58,072 bases of DNA, taken from Allosalinactinospora lopnorensis. Its GTDB lineage: Bacteria; Actinomycetota; Actinomycetes; Streptosporangiales; Streptosporangiaceae. A program made the position numbers and the translations under genes. Below the pieces are notes generated by a model. That model did not search any database. It saw only the letters and a list, made by a program, of their open reading frames with translations, and was not told the origin of the DNA. Below, piece by piece: positions 1 through 9,036 of the stretch. The stretch's first letter is position 1; each line of letters starts with the position of its first letter. The stretch covers positions 1-58,072 of the forward strand of contig NZ_LAJC01000032.1 in NCBI RefSeq assembly GCF_000981225.1, given 5' to 3'.

Positions 1-77
1 TCATCGACCGTCCGGCCAAGGTGCGGGTCCCAAGGACGGGGCGCCGCGGCGACAGGACCGTGGAGCGGGCTCGGCGG

Positions 78-656
78 TCAGTCGCCGACGCCTGGCGGCC
101 CATCGAGCACGGTGGGCACGTACCCGAGCAACTGAAGCCGACCGTCGAATGTGCGGCTGTCGACCAAGTCGAGGGCGATGTCGGGGTACGCGTCGAAGAT
201 GCGGTCCCTCCCGGTGGCGCCGGTGATGACCGGGAAGATAACCACGCGGAAGCGATCCACCACGCCGGCTTCGAGTAGAGACCGGCACAGGCTGAGACTG
301 CCGATGGTGCGCAGCGGTCGCGCGTCGCGCCGCTTCATGTCCTGCACAGCCGCGACCGCGTCCCCGTCGACCAACTCGGTGTTGGCCCATGACAATGGCG
401 TCTCCAAGGTCGAGGAGAACGCTACCTTGGGCATCGCGGTCAATGCGGCGAGGCCGGGCTCGTCGGGCATCTCAGCGGCGAACCCGGACATCAGCCGGTA
501 CGTCGTCGCACCCATTAGGGCGACGTGCTCGTGTTCGGCGCCTTTCTCGATCCAGGCGAGATACTCAGGCCCCTCCATGCCCCAGTAGCCGGGCCAGCCC
601 TCCGCGGCCCCGTAACCGTCGAGTGAAATGATGAAGTCCACCATCAGGCTTGACAT
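78..656 (-). CDS. RibD C-terminal / dihydrofolate-reductase-like family protein
   Basis: A 192-residue protein of the RibD C-terminal domain family, cytosolic NADPH-dependent reductases whose substrates are mostly unknown. The family opening Ser-Leu-Asp-Gly-Tyr is at residues 11-15, a MGATTY-like strand at 48-53, and the GS-x-x-L...LLEAGVVDRFRV stretch with a following PVI-TGAT segment at about 119-148. I chose the ATG at 656 because a purine-rich AAGGAAAGG lies just upstream; the open frame runs further up but looks non-coding. It stands alone at the window edge and is not a true folate-pathway DHFR. Family assignment is firm, substrate unknown. Confidence 0.85.
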   Translation of the reverse strand: MSSLMVDFIISLDGYGAAEGWPGYWGMEGPEYLAWIEKGAEHEHVALMGATTYRLMSGFAAEMPDEPGLAALTAMPKVAFSSTLETPLSWANTELVDGDAVAAVQDMKRRDARPLRTIGSLSLCRSLLEAGVVDRFRVVIFPVITGATGRDRIFDAYPDIALDLVDSRTFDGRLQLLGYVPTVLDGPPGVGD

Positions 657-850
657 CGGCCTTTCCTTCCGTCGGCAGCGGTGTCGCGCTCTGGGCGCCC
701 GCCGGTCGAGCCGCATCGGCTGAGGGGCTCGACAGTGGTGACTGACCGCAAGACAAAAACTCATCGCCTCGGACCCGAGGAACACACCCGCTGTGGGCGC
801 CACACCGACATCCCGCGAACGGGACGGCTGCCGACGGTCCACGACGCGCG

Positions 851-1010
851 GCCGAGGAAAAGATCGCCGAGTGCGACACCAAGCTCGCCCGCTACCGCGC
901 CGCGCCGGAGGCCGGAACGGCCCCCAAGGTCGTCGCGGAGTGGATCCGCGAGGGACCGGACACTGGCCAACGCCCAACTCGACGAAGACGAGATCGCCGC
1001 TGTGGTCGGC
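851..1010 (+). pseudogene. C-terminal remnant of a serine recombinase (frameshifted)
   Basis: The frame from 851 encodes a charged helical stretch, KIAECDTKLARYRAA followed by VVAEWIRE, typical of the coiled C-terminal part of large actinobacterial serine recombinases/integrases. After about 948 the similarity appears to continue in another frame (RDRTLANAQL). There is no start, no catalytic domain and no recombinase upstream, so this is a scar of a lost mobile element. It abuts the truncated response regulator on the other strand. The assignment rests on remembered family wording and is moderate. Confidence 0.45.
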
Positions 1011-1500
1011 TACAGCCAGTCGTGTTCGCGCGCGTACCGCGCCGCCTCGTGCCGGGTCCGCGTCTGGGTCTTCTGCATCGCGTTGGAGAGGTAGTTGCGC
1101 ACCGTGCCCTCGGCAAGGTGGAGTTGGGCGGCGATGTCGGCGACCGAGTACCCCCCGCCGGTCGCCCGCAGCACGTCGATCTCCCGGTCGGTGAGCGGGC
1201 AGTCGTCGATGACGGCGAGCGCGGAGACGTCCGGGTCGATCCACCGCTTGCCTGCGTGCAGAGCGGTGATGACCGAAGCGATGTGCGCCGGTTCCGCCGA
1301 CTTGCTGACGAAGCCCTGGACCCGGAGTTTCAGTGCCTTGCGGAGCACGCCGGGCCTGGCATGGCGGGTCAGCATGAGGATCACCTGCTCCGGTCGCTCC
1401 CGGCGGATCGCCGCGACGGCACCGAGCCCGTCCACACCGGGCATCTCCAAGTCGATGACGAGCACGTCGGGCCGGTCGTGCAGCGTGGCTCGCACCGCTG
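1010..1500 (-). pseudogene. NarL/LuxR-type response regulator, N-terminally truncated
   Basis: The frame begins inside a receiver domain: it has the phospho-acceptor strand (VLVIDLEMPG), the switch and conserved Lys region (GFVSKSA) and an intact C-terminal LuxR helix-turn-helix (LTDREIDVLRA ... EGTVRNYLSNAMQK). The first roughly 45 residues with the acidic pocket are missing, and homology stops at about 1500, close to an insertion-end-like repeat. No histidine kinase is next to it. It resembles DesR/NarL two-component regulators that bind DNA after phosphorylation; without the acidic pocket it should not be phosphorylated normally. Probably a dead fragment. Confidence 0.75.
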
Positions 1501-1521
1501 ATCCACTGTTTATTGGAGGCT

Positions 1522-2847
1522 CTAGTGTGTGCCGGGTCTTGTGGAGTCGGGTTTCTGGTTCTCAGGGCGGGCTGGAACGGCGCGGTTCGGAGGAGTAGTA
1601 CGGGTGTCGAACTTGGTGCTCGCCAAGGTGCGCTCCGTCAGCGTAATCAGATCAAGCACCTCGCGGGCGAGGTAGGCGGTGGCGCCCCGTTCAATCGACC
1701 TGGTCCGCAGGATACCGGCCTGACGGAGTTCATCCAGGGCAGCACTCGCCGCCGGGAACGAGATATCGAGGATCTTCGACAGGGTCGTCGCGGTAACCAC
1801 AGGCGCCTCGGGAAGGTGGTCGAGCAAGCGCGCAACGGCTGAATCTGCCCGCGGTGCGGCGCGTAGGCCGACGGATGTTCGATGTGTCGACAAGCGATTG
1901 GTCCAGTCAGAGCGTAGATCCTCGATCTGTTTCATGAGCGTTTTCGACTGTTCGACAGCGATGGCAGAGGCTCGAACGAAGACCGTCAGCCACTCGTTGA
2001 TTGATGCACTCGCGTCTACGCTCGCAGCGGGTGCATCGTGTCGGTAGACGTTTAGCCCGGTGACGTAGGTGTCCCGCAGGGTTGCGAGTACGAGGCTGAT
2101 TGGAAGGACCGCGCGTTCGGTCAGCCCGCGGCGTGCCAAAATCGTGTGGACGAGCGCACGGCCCACGCGCCCGTTGCCATCGGTGAAGGGGTGGATCGTC
2201 TCGAACTGCGCATGGACGACAGCGGCTTGGATCAAGGGAGCATGGGCGGCCCCGTTCATATAGTCGGTGAGGTCAGCCATCAGCCCGGGAACCCGGTCGG
2301 GATCTGGCGGGACGAAGTCCGCTCCGATCGGGCTCCAGTCCGAGCCACCGATCCAGTTCTGCACTTTGCGCAGGCCGTGGTGCCGGGGCTGGTCGGGAAG
2401 CAGTGACTGATGAAGTCCGACGATGTGGTCGACCGTCAAGGTCTCGACCTCGACGAGTTCGGTCGTCGACTGCCGCACGATCGTCATGTTGTTGGCCACG
2501 AACCGTGCCTGTTCGCTTACACCACGAACCGCCTCCGACTGACCGAGCTCAGCGAGGGCGACCTGCTGCGCCGACGGGGAGATGCCTTCAATCCGCGAGC
2601 TGGCGATGGCCTCGGAGCGCAGCAGGAACCGCGCAATGCCGGCCAAGTTCTCCGCCCCCAGGCTGTTGAGGGCACGGATACTTCGCTCGATCGCGGTAAC
2701 CTCACGCGAGATCCCTCCGTCGATACCCAGCGCGAAGCCATCAACGGTGTCAGGGACGTACCGTTGATACAGCCCGGAACGTTGCGCAGAGCGCGGCAGG
2801 CCAGTGTCCGCGCTGGACTCCCAGTGGGCCTCTTCCCAAGTGGCCAT
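1522..2847 (-). CDS. Fic family protein with N-terminal inhibitory helix and C-terminal winged HTH
   Basis: 441 residues. The Fic core motif HPFTDGNGRVGR is at 219-230, with the catalytic His and ATP-binding Asn/Arg all present. An (S/T)xxxE(G/N)-type inhibitory motif, SSRIEG, is at 83-88, as in class II Fic enzymes whose N-terminal helix blocks ATP binding. Residues about 340-400 look like a winged helix (ATTLSKILDISFPAASAALDELRQAGIL), as in regulatory Fic proteins. The expected reaction is AMP transfer to Ser/Thr/Tyr of a target. The ATG at 2847 has GAAAGGAAAA upstream. An inverted repeat lies about 30 bases before the start and could be an autoregulatory operator. No toxin or antitoxin partner is seen. 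Confidence 0.9.
   Translation of the reverse strand: MATWEEAHWESSADTGLPRSAQRSGLYQRYVPDTVDGFALGIDGGISREVTAIERSIRALNSLGAENLAGIARFLLRSEAIASSRIEGISPSAQQVALAELGQSEAVRGVSEQARFVANNMTIVRQSTTELVEVETLTVDHIVGLHQSLLPDQPRHHGLRKVQNWIGGSDWSPIGADFVPPDPDRVPGLMADLTDYMNGAAHAPLIQAAVVHAQFETIHPFTDGNGRVGRALVHTILARRGLTERAVLPISLVLATLRDTYVTGLNVYRHDAPAASVDASASINEWLTVFVRASAIAVEQSKTLMKQIEDLRSDWTNRLSTHRTSVGLRAAPRADSAVARLLDHLPEAPVVTATTLSKILDISFPAASAALDELRQAGILRTRSIERGATAYLAREVLDLITLTERTLASTKFDTRTTPPNRAVPARPENQKPDSTRPGTH
1525..1549 (+). repeat. 25-bp insertion-end-like repeat, copy 1
   Basis: The 25 bases here match 22 of 25 bases of the reverse strand at 50514-50538. Both copies lie where genes are truncated (response regulator here, SHOCT and transposase fragments there), and this copy overlaps the last codons of the Fic gene. 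I infer a terminal-repeat scar of a lost insertion sequence. Confidence 0.4.
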
Positions 2848-2877
2848 CAGCGGATTTTCCTTTCACCGGGCTGTCCT

Positions 2878-2909
2878 CTATCAAAGGATAACGGTCTTAA
2901 GTTTGATAG
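2878..2909. promoter_or_regulatory. Inverted repeat (CTATCAAA-N16-TTTGATAG) in front of the Fic gene
   Basis: Perfect 8-bp arms at 2878-2885 and 2902-2909 separated by 16 bases, in an AT-rich patch 30-60 bases upstream of the Fic start. Position and symmetry fit an operator, possibly bound by the Fic protein's own winged-helix domain or by an unlinked regulator. Confidence 0.5.
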
Positions 2910-3112
2910 GTGCGTGATCTGTTCAAGGATTCCTGCGAGCTTCCTGCTCGTCGCGCGACCTTGAAGGCATGCTGATGGCGGCGGAAGCACGCCGGGGAGC
3001 CGTGATATCGGACCAGCAGGCAGCTCGGCGTCGGTTGCTAGAGCTGGGACGAGCAGCCCGAAACCAAGCGGACTCTCATCAGGCGCGCTTGCGGCGCCCT
3101 TGACCGTGTGCC

Positions 3113-3487
3113 CTACGTTTCGCGGAGTGAGTCCAGAAGCCTGCCGGTATCGCTCACCCGCCAGAACCGCCAGCCGTTGGTGTTCGCGTTGCGCTCCGGG
3201 TTGTACCGCGTGACGACCGCGATGGCGGCCGTGCTGGGCTTAGAGAACTCCTCGCCCTCCCACGGGGATGAGTCGATGGTCACCGTCTGGGTGCCCGGGT
3301 CGTACGTCCCTTCGACGCGGACCTGTCTGTAGACGGCGTGCACCGAAACACGGCCGTCGCCTCGACCTCTTGGCTCGGGCTTCCGATTGAGCAGGCGGGT
3401 GACCACCTCTCCGATGGATATCCCTTCCCAAGTAGCGATGGCGGAGAGCTTGGCATAGGTATCGGAACTGATCTCAATGGCCGGCAT
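3113..3487 (-). CDS. Small protein with RAMA/DUF4357-like C-terminus
   Basis: 124 residues. The N-terminal 30 look like a short ribbon- or antitoxin-like segment (IEISSDTYAKLSAIATWEGIS). The last 40, PSTAAIAVVTRYNP then NGWRFWRVSDTG..LLDSLR, match the pattern of RAMA/DUF4357 domains thought to read modified DNA in restriction and defence systems. The gene has its own AT-rich promoter ending 6 bases before the ATG, which suggests a leaderless mRNA. There is no restriction enzyme or methylase beside it; the Fic gene upstream is in the same orientation but has its own promoter. Family assignment is moderate, function not assigned. Confidence 0.65.
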   Translation of the reverse strand: MPAIEISSDTYAKLSAIATWEGISIGEVVTRLLNRKPEPRGRGDGRVSVHAVYRQVRVEGTYDPGTQTVTIDSSPWEGEEFSKPSTAAIAVVTRYNPERNANTNGWRFWRVSDTGRLLDSLRET

Positions 3488-3493
3488 GACTCG

Positions 3494-3521
3494 ATTATAG
3501 TGTCCAAAGTACTTATAGCAA
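3494..3521 (-). promoter_or_regulatory. Promoter of the RAMA-like gene
   Basis: On the minus strand a consensus TATAAT -10 box (3494-3499) and a TTGCTA -35-like box (3516-3521) are separated by 16 bases. The -10 lies 6 bases before the ATG, so transcription would start at or next to the start codon. The stretch is strikingly AT-rich for this window. Confidence 0.65.
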
Positions 3522-3704
3522 TTATAGTGCTATGGCTTGCGCATGGGGACGCCTCCATAGGCCAGCATGTCGGAGGCGAAGAAAGTCACCAGACGCAGCA
3601 TTTGGGGCCGGACCCGGGAGCGCGGTCGTCGTGCGAGCGCCTACCGCACCCGGACCGGTCTCGCCGTTCGCACTGCTGTGACCTGCGATGCGGGGTAATC
3701 GGGA

Positions 3705-3828
3705 GTGTCCGAGGGGGGTCGAACCCCCATGGTCGTGACCTGCGACTTCTCTACACGGTCATGCCAGCCCCATAAGAGAACCCCTGCTGATCGCAGGGTT
3801 CCAAGTGATGGCCTTGTGTCCGAGGGGG
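3705..3828. repeat. tRNA-3'-end-like repeats and hairpin, copy A
   Basis: GTGTCCGAGGGGG occurs at 3705-3718 and again at 3816-3828. Its complement resembles the 3' end of a tRNA-Leu-type gene (T-arm TTCGA plus acceptor strand). Between them an AACCCCTGC...GCAGGGTT hairpin (3779-3800) resembles a tRNA terminator. The same order recurs at 27359-27482 before a second DUF2637 gene. No complete tRNA is present. I read these as attachment-site scars of an integrative element. Confidence 0.55.
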
Positions 3829-3928
3829 CCTCGAACCGATTTCCTATACCCCCTCAACCCGCCCGACCTTCTCCAACGCGCGGGTTCGCCTGAGCACCGA
3901 GCTGGATCTGACGGGACGGTGAGCTGGT

Positions 3929-4692
3929 ATGAGTTCTTCCCGCTGGTCCCGCTGGACAACCATCGCGCGGTGCTGCTGCTGGCCGTGATCGCCGCTGTCG
4001 TCAGCTACAGCCACATGTACGAACTCGCCTTGCGCCATGGCGAGCCCGAGTAGCGGGCGGCGCTGTTTCCCCTCGTGGTGGATGGCATCATCGTCGCGTC
4101 GTCGATGACTCTGCTCAGTGACGCCCGTCAAGGGCATCGTGGTGGGCTGTTGCCGTGGACGTTGCTGATCATCGGCGGCGTCGCGTCGCTCGCGGCCGAC
4201 ATCGCGGTGGCCGACCCCACCGCCTGGTCGCGCATCATCCACGCCCGGCCGTCCTTCGCGCTGATCGGAGCCCATGAGCTGCTGATGCGCCAGTTCCGCG
4301 CGAATGCCGCTGGCGTACGCAACACCCACGCAGTGCGTACGCACACCGAAGATGAGAAGACAATCGGCGTTGAGGAGCGCGATGCGCCCTCAGTTGCGGA
4401 GTCGGAGAAGGCTTCAAAACCACAGGAGCGCCGTCATCTGCACGTGGTTCAGGTACAGGAGTCAGCCGGTGAGCCTCGTTGCGGAGTCCCTGAACGGCAG
4501 AGCCCCCTTTTACCTCAAGTGCAGTGCGACGCCTGGAAGTGGGCGCTGGCCAACCGGCGCGAGGACGGCTCATTGCCCAGCGGACAGGAGATCGCGGCGC
4601 AGTTTGGCCGGAAGGAGCGCTGGGGCGGTTGGTCAAGCAGTGGGGCAGCAGGGCCGCCTCGGCGCAGGCGCGTCGAGGCGGCCGATACCTGA
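3929..4692 (+). pseudogene. DUF2637 membrane protein, decayed copy A
   Basis: Aligns along its whole length with copy B at 27550-28362: a short N-terminal Arg/Trp segment, four predicted membrane helices (VLLLAVIAAVVSYSHM; VDGIIVASSM; LLPWTLLIIGGVASLAA; SFALIGAHELLM), then a soluble tail with an ANRREDGSLPSGQEIA..FGRK helix-turn-helix-like end. DUF2637 proteins are Spd-like membrane proteins of actinobacterial integrative elements and plasmids. One base is missing after the start (ATCGCGCGG versus ATCGCCGCGG), a TGG codon has become TAG near 4051, and a second base is missing near 4625. Non-functional. Confidence 0.75.
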
Positions 4693-4743
4693 CGCTGTGC
4701 CGGGATGGGCCGGTCCGCCGCGTGCGTCTTTGGCGCTGTGTTC

Positions 4744-6014
4744 TCAGCCGTCCTCGGTGTGCACTGTTCCGGGTGTTCCCCCCTCGCCGGTGTCATCGGG
4801 CTCGCCGGTTGCGCTGTTGGCCACCCATTCCTCCCAGGGGCGCTGCCAGTAGCCCCAGCCGTTGTCGACTTCGAGTTCGCGGTCGGTTCCGGTGACGATC
4901 AGCGGGTCGCCCATATAGGAGTTGTCGTAAAACCACTTGGCGTCGGCGGTGGCCAGGTTGGGGCAGCCGTGGCTGAGGTTGGCCTCGCCGAGCTGGTCGT
5001 TCCACGGGGCGGCGTGGGTGAACTCGCCGCTGTCGGAGAAGCGGACCGCGTATTGGACGTCGAGCTTGTAGTACTCGGGGTCGTCCTTGGGCACACCGAC
5101 GGTGGCCGAGTCCATGACGAGGTCCTCGTACTTCTCCATGGTGAGGTGGGTGCCGCTGGTGGTGGTGTACTTCTCGACGTCGGCGCGGCCGATGCTGGTG
5201 GGGAAGTCCTTGATCTGCTGGCCGTCGCGTTCGACGGTCATACGCTTGGTGTCGCTGTCGATGGTGCTGATCTGGGAGCGGCCGACCTCGAAGTTGAGCT
5301 GGTGGTTCTCGGTGCCGTACACGCCGTCGGCGGCTTGGACTCCGGCCAGGCGCAGGTTGACGGTGACTTCCTGGTCGGGCTGCCAGTACTCCTTGGGGCG
5401 GAAGACCGCGGTCTGGTCGCCGAACCAGTTCCAGGCGCCTTCCTCCGGTTCGTCGGACAGGACCTCCATCGCCGACTCCACCGGGCCTTGTTCTGCACGG
5501 GCAGGTCGAAGTTGACGACGACGGGCATGCCGACCCCGACCGTCTTCCCGCTGGTCGGGAAGTTCGACTCCAGCCCCAACCGTTGGCCCTCGGCCGCGGG
5601 CAGTGTCGTGAAGGCGCTGGTGGTCTCGCTCTCCTGCCCGTCGGGGGAGGCGGCGGTGGCGGTCACGGTGACGTCGGCGCCGGGGGGCAGCGTCCAGTCG
5701 CCGGTCCACTCGGTCTTGTCGTCGTTGAGGGAGCCGGTCATCTCGTTGGCGCCGGTGTCCTTTTGTTCGGCGGTGGCGACGTCGACGTCGGTGATGGTGC
5801 CGCCGTCGGCCTCGACGGTGACGGGAAGGTCGGGCCGGACCTTGGTGGCACCGTCCTCCGGCGAGATCCGGAGCTCGGTCGGCTGGCGGTTCTCGCCGCC
5901 GGGCTCCGCATCTGAGGCGGGTGCGCTGGAGCAGGCGGTCGCGACCAGGAGGCCGAGAGCGGCCAGGCAGACGCCGGTCGTTCTGGTCAGCGGAAAACGG
6001 CTGGTGTATGGCAT
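4744..6014 (-). pseudogene. L,D-transpeptidase lipoprotein (LdtMt2-like), one frameshift
   Basis: The start ATG at 6014 opens a lipoprotein signal ending VATAC. Two Ig-like domains follow (about residues 45-210) and then a YkuD catalytic domain with the active-site SHGCPN motif near the C-terminus, the layout of actinobacterial L,D-transpeptidases that make 3-3 peptidoglycan cross-links outside the membrane and resist most beta-lactams. Near 5493 a base is missing from a C run: the frame reading ..VQNKA should continue PVESAMEVLS, which lies in the next frame down to the TGA at 4744. Everything else is intact, so an assembly error is as likely as a true mutation. A BlaI-like palindrome lies 250 bases upstream. 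Confidence 0.85.
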
Positions 6015-6265
6015 TTTCGGGAGTCTTTCGAAGTCGTGCGTCTGGACTGAGGGGCCGGTGATTGCCGTGCGACGTCGGTGAAGGGAGCCACCGATCGGGG
6101 TGAGGGCCACGGTCATTGCAGCGGGCGGCAGCGTTCGTGTGCCTCGACGGGTTCGGCGTTGCGGAGCGGTCCGCACGGCGCCGGGCGAGCCAGGGCGGCC
6201 CATCCGCGCGGGAATCCCGTCAGTGCCGTGAGCGGTGCGAAGCGCGGCTTCAGCGGGCGGTCAGC

Positions 6266-6277
6266 CTACACCTGTAG
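6266..6277. promoter_or_regulatory. Possible BlaI-type operator (TACA-N2-TGTA)
   Basis: A perfect 12-bp palindrome, CTACACCTGTAG, followed by TAC, so the right half TGTAGTA equals that of the site at 11217-11234. It overlaps the stop codon of the DUF6153 gene and lies 250 bases before the L,D-transpeptidase start. Distance makes the role uncertain. Confidence 0.35.
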
Positions 6278-6646
6278 TACACACAGGGAGACATGCAGCC
6301 GTGCCCGAAGGCGCGGCGTCTGCGGAGAAGACCGCTCTCTGCGGGGAGCGGGCCGCCGCGCCGCGGTCCACAGCACGGCGAGGGCGGCCGCGCCCAGCCC
6401 TGGCAGTGCGGCTGTTCTGATCGCGGTGGTGCGCTGGCGGACACCGAAGGCTGCACCGTTCTGGCACAGGTGGCGCTCGGTTGTCGCCTCGTGTGGCGGT
6501 GCGCTCATCTGGGATGCGGCCGAGGCGGTGGCGGGCACGTCGGCGAGTGAGTCCGCAGTGCTGCCGCCGTGGCAGGAGGCGCCCAGGACGTGGGCCAAGA
6601 GCAGCAGCGCCAGCAGCGCGGTTCCCGCGCCGAACAGCCGTCGCAT
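6266..6646 (-). CDS. DUF6153-like small membrane protein (paralog 1)
   Basis: About 126 residues: an N-terminal signal/anchor (LFGAGTALLALLLLAHVLGAS), a polar middle with scattered His and Cys, a second hydrophobic stretch (ALPGLGAAALAVLW) and an Arg-rich tail ending ..SLCVLQV. The terminal L-x-L-x-V-L-x-I/V signature is shared with three other genes in this window (17937, 19803, 41563) and is characteristic of DUF6153. The ATG at 6646 is placed at the signal peptide; a GTG at 6685 is possible. The next gene downstream is the L,D-transpeptidase. Function unknown. Confidence 0.6.
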   Translation of the reverse strand: MRRLFGAGTALLALLLLAHVLGASCHGGSTADSLADVPATASAASQMSAPPHEATTERHLCQNGAAFGVRQRTTAIRTAALPGLGAAALAVLWTAARRPAPRRERSSPQTPRLRARLHVSLCVLQV

Positions 6647-7069
6647 CGTCGTCCGCACCACCCCATGAACCCTATCCAAACCCACACGTACCGGGGCAGG
6701 GGCGTACGCATCCGGTGCGATATCGGCGACTCCGCCCCCGGCTACCAGAGCACAAGGTGCCGACCGGCGGGACAGGCGGGCGGACGCGCGGTCCGCGCCG
6801 TGGCCCCGCGCACGGTCGCCGGAACCGGTTCAGCCGAGGCGGATGCTCACGGCAGACCGCCGCCGCTGCCAGCGGCAACCGAGCGGGGGCGGACGAAACC
6901 GGCCAGCGCGTCCATCCTGAGGAACAGCCCGGCTCAGGTGCCGAAGGGCGCCACCGGCTGCCACACGGGATCGGCCTGCGGAGAACACCCGCGGTGACAG
7001 TGCCACCGACTCGGCGGTCACCGCCCCGCCCCATTGGCGGCGCGGAGATGGCCGCCAAAAGCACCGTCG

Positions 7070-7551
7070 CACGACCGCCATGCCCCTCCTTGACGGCCAC
7101 GGCGGCGATGGGCAGCGCGACGATCGGGTCGGTCCATGCCCGCCGAAGAGGGCGTTGGCCAGCAGGTCTGCCAGCAGGGCGGCGGAGAGGTAGGTGCACA
7201 GCAGGCTCTGCTTGGAGTCGGTCACCGCTGAGGACGAGCCGAGTCCGCGGCCCGCCGGCGCTGGGCCAGCGACAGGAACGGCATGATCACCACCGAGGTG
7301 GCGGCCAGCGCGATCCCGGGTACGGAGGTCTCGGCCTCACCGGTGCCCAGGAGCGAGCGCAGTGCTTCGAAAGTGACGTAGGCAGCCAGAGCGAAGAATG
7401 ACACGGCGATGATCCGCAGCACCCCATTCTCCCGCGCCTGGCGCAAGGCGTGCTCGCGGGCGGAGAACTGCCAGGCCACTGCCGCGGCCGAGGACACCTC
7501 GATGACCGAGTCCAGGCCGAAGCCGATCAGCGCCGCCGAGGAGGCCAGCAC
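7070..7551 (-). pseudogene. Cation diffusion facilitator (CDF) transporter, truncated and frameshifted
   Basis: Reading leftward from 7551, one frame carries the CDF segment SSAALIGFGLDSVIEVSSA with its metal-site-like helix, then a loop and FLSLAQRRRA. A second frame from 7225 carries TDSKQSLLCTYLSAALL, and a third near 7140 WTDPIVALPIAAVAVKEG. In intact relatives these are continuous. The first helices are missing: homology ends at about 7555. CDF proteins export Zn/Co/Cd or similar ions. Dead remnant. Confidence 0.75.
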
Positions 7552-7689
7552 CCCGCGGTGACGGCCAGCGGCCTTGAACCGTTCCGGGTTCGGTGGAGGG
7601 TTTGGTGTGTGCTACCGGGGATTCGTGGACACCTGTTCGGGGGCGCCGCGGGGCGGTGAATGAAAACCGCCGCATGTGCGCGTATGGCG

Positions 7690-8568
7690 TCACAGGACCA
7701 GCAGTAGGAACACGTGGTTGAGCTGGAAAGCCGAGGAGGTCACGCCGCTGGTGGCCACACCGGCCCCGCTGAGCAGGGCCGGCCCGGCCACACGGTTGGT
7801 CGAGGGCGCGTCGCTGAGCAAAGCTTCGACGCGCTGCACGACGTGGGAATTGGCCAGTGCCGGATGCCATGAGGTGCTGGATTTCGGGGAGGCCAGGGCG
7901 ACCTGGGCGATGGTGTGGGCGACGAGCGTGCGATCGCCGACAGTCGCGGCGGCGTCCTCGTCGGCCCATCGTTCCAGTGCGAGCCGTACCGACCGGTGCA
8001 CCCAGGCCAGGGGCGGAAAGATGCTCGCGGCGAATGCGCTGACCGAGCCGTAGAGGTGGTGCCGGTGCCGCAGGTGGGCGTGTTCGTGCCGGAAGACGAC
8101 CTGCAGTTGTTCGCGTGTCAGCAGCCGTAGCAGACCTCTGGAGACAAGAACACCGCCGTGGTGTCCGGGCACGGCCATGGCGATGGGCTGGTCGTGATCG
8201 CTGATGCCTGAGGTGTGTTGACGTACGGTCTGCAGGTCGCGCCACCACCGGTAAGCAAGGCGTATGGTGCAGAACGCGCCCACGGCGAGTAACGCGATGG
8301 CGAGCAGTCCGGGGTAGGCGGGGATGGGCGCGTGCTCCAGCAGCAGCCTGCCCTGCGAGGTCGCCGCTACCGCCTCGGCAGGCAGTTGCCCTGCGATGAA
8401 GACGGCCGCGATGAAGGCGACGGTGGTGCTGACGGTCAAAGCCGTGGTGGTCGACAGGACGACCAGGACCCGGGCCGACCAGGCCGGGTGCAGTGACGGG
8501 GGGCGCCAGGCGAGAGTCAGGCTCAGCACCGTCAGCGCGGCGGCTGGAGCCAATGCGACTGTGCTCAT
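7690..8568 (-). CDS. M56 (BlaR1-type) membrane metallopeptidase 1
   Basis: 292 residues with N-terminal and central membrane helices, an HEHAH zinc motif at 161-165 and a downstream third-ligand region (LERWADEDAA). It lacks the extracellular penicillin-binding sensor of true BlaR1, as usual for actinobacterial M56 proteins. The ATG at 8568 overlaps the upstream BlaI stop (ATGA), so the two are translated together. The expected role is to destroy or inactivate the partner BlaI repressor when a membrane or cell-wall signal arrives. The C-terminus ends in a hydrophobic ..HVFLLLVL. Confidence 0.88.
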   Translation of the reverse strand: MSTVALAPAAALTVLSLTLAWRPPSLHPAWSARVLVVLSTTTALTVSTTVAFIAAVFIAGQLPAEAVAATSQGRLLLEHAPIPAYPGLLAIALLAVGAFCTIRLAYRWWRDLQTVRQHTSGISDHDQPIAMAVPGHHGGVLVSRGLLRLLTREQLQVVFRHEHAHLRHRHHLYGSVSAFAASIFPPLAWVHRSVRLALERWADEDAAATVGDRTLVAHTIAQVALASPKSSTSWHPALANSHVVQRVEALLSDAPSTNRVAGPALLSGAGVATSGVTSSAFQLNHVFLLLVL

Positions 8569-8939
8569 GGCGACTCCTCGTTCTGGTTCCTGTTCTCGTT
8601 CAGTACTGCGCGCAGTGCTGCGGCCTCGGAGTTGTTGAGGCCGTGGGCGAACTGGCTGAGCACGTGCGAGGGGTCGCTGGCGACGCGCAGGTGGCCGAAC
8701 ATGCGCTCCGCGGCGATCTCGGATTCGTCGACGAGGAGGCGGTAGACGAAGGCACGTCCGCGCTGGGAGCGTTCGACCATTTTCTTGTCGAGGAGCCGGA
8801 ACAGGATGGTGTTGACCGTGGTGTAGGCGGGGTCGCCGTTGAGGCGCTCGCACAGTTCACTGGTCGACAGGTAACCGTCGGCGCCGGCCAGTACCGCCAG
8901 GACCTCCGCTTCTAGTTGGCCGAGTTTTCTTCGTGACAT
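8565..8939 (-). CDS. BlaI/MecI/CopY family repressor 1
   Basis: 124 residues. The winged helix opens GQLEAEVLAVLAG and the recognition region is YTTVNTILFRLLDKK; a C-terminal dimerisation helix follows (DPSHVLSQFAHGLNNSE). The ATG at 8939 has AAAGG upstream. It forms an operon with the M56 gene (4-base overlap). In known systems BlaI dimers bind TACA-N2-TGTA palindromes and are removed by proteolysis. Two such palindromes occur 2.2 kb away between the ATP-grasp and GNAT genes; none was seen in its own promoter. Confidence 0.9.
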   Translation of the reverse strand: MSRRKLGQLEAEVLAVLAGADGYLSTSELCERLNGDPAYTTVNTILFRLLDKKMVERSQRGRAFVYRLLVDESEIAAERMFGHLRVASDPSHVLSQFAHGLNNSEAAALRAVLNENRNQNEESP

Positions 8940-9036
8940 TGGTGAACCTTTAGCGTCGTTGTCGAGTCGCCCCGTCCGCCCCATTGTCGCTGACTTTTGG
9001 CGGGGGAGGAGATGCGTCTTCGCCGCTGGTGTGTGG

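Noticed and set aside
3705-3828. Complete tRNA gene
   Set aside because: Only T-arm/acceptor-like pieces are present; no D-arm or anticodon arm can be formed.
4705-6081. 458-residue plus-strand open frame
   Set aside because: Antisense shadow of the L,D-transpeptidase, whose catalytic motifs are clear on the minus strand.
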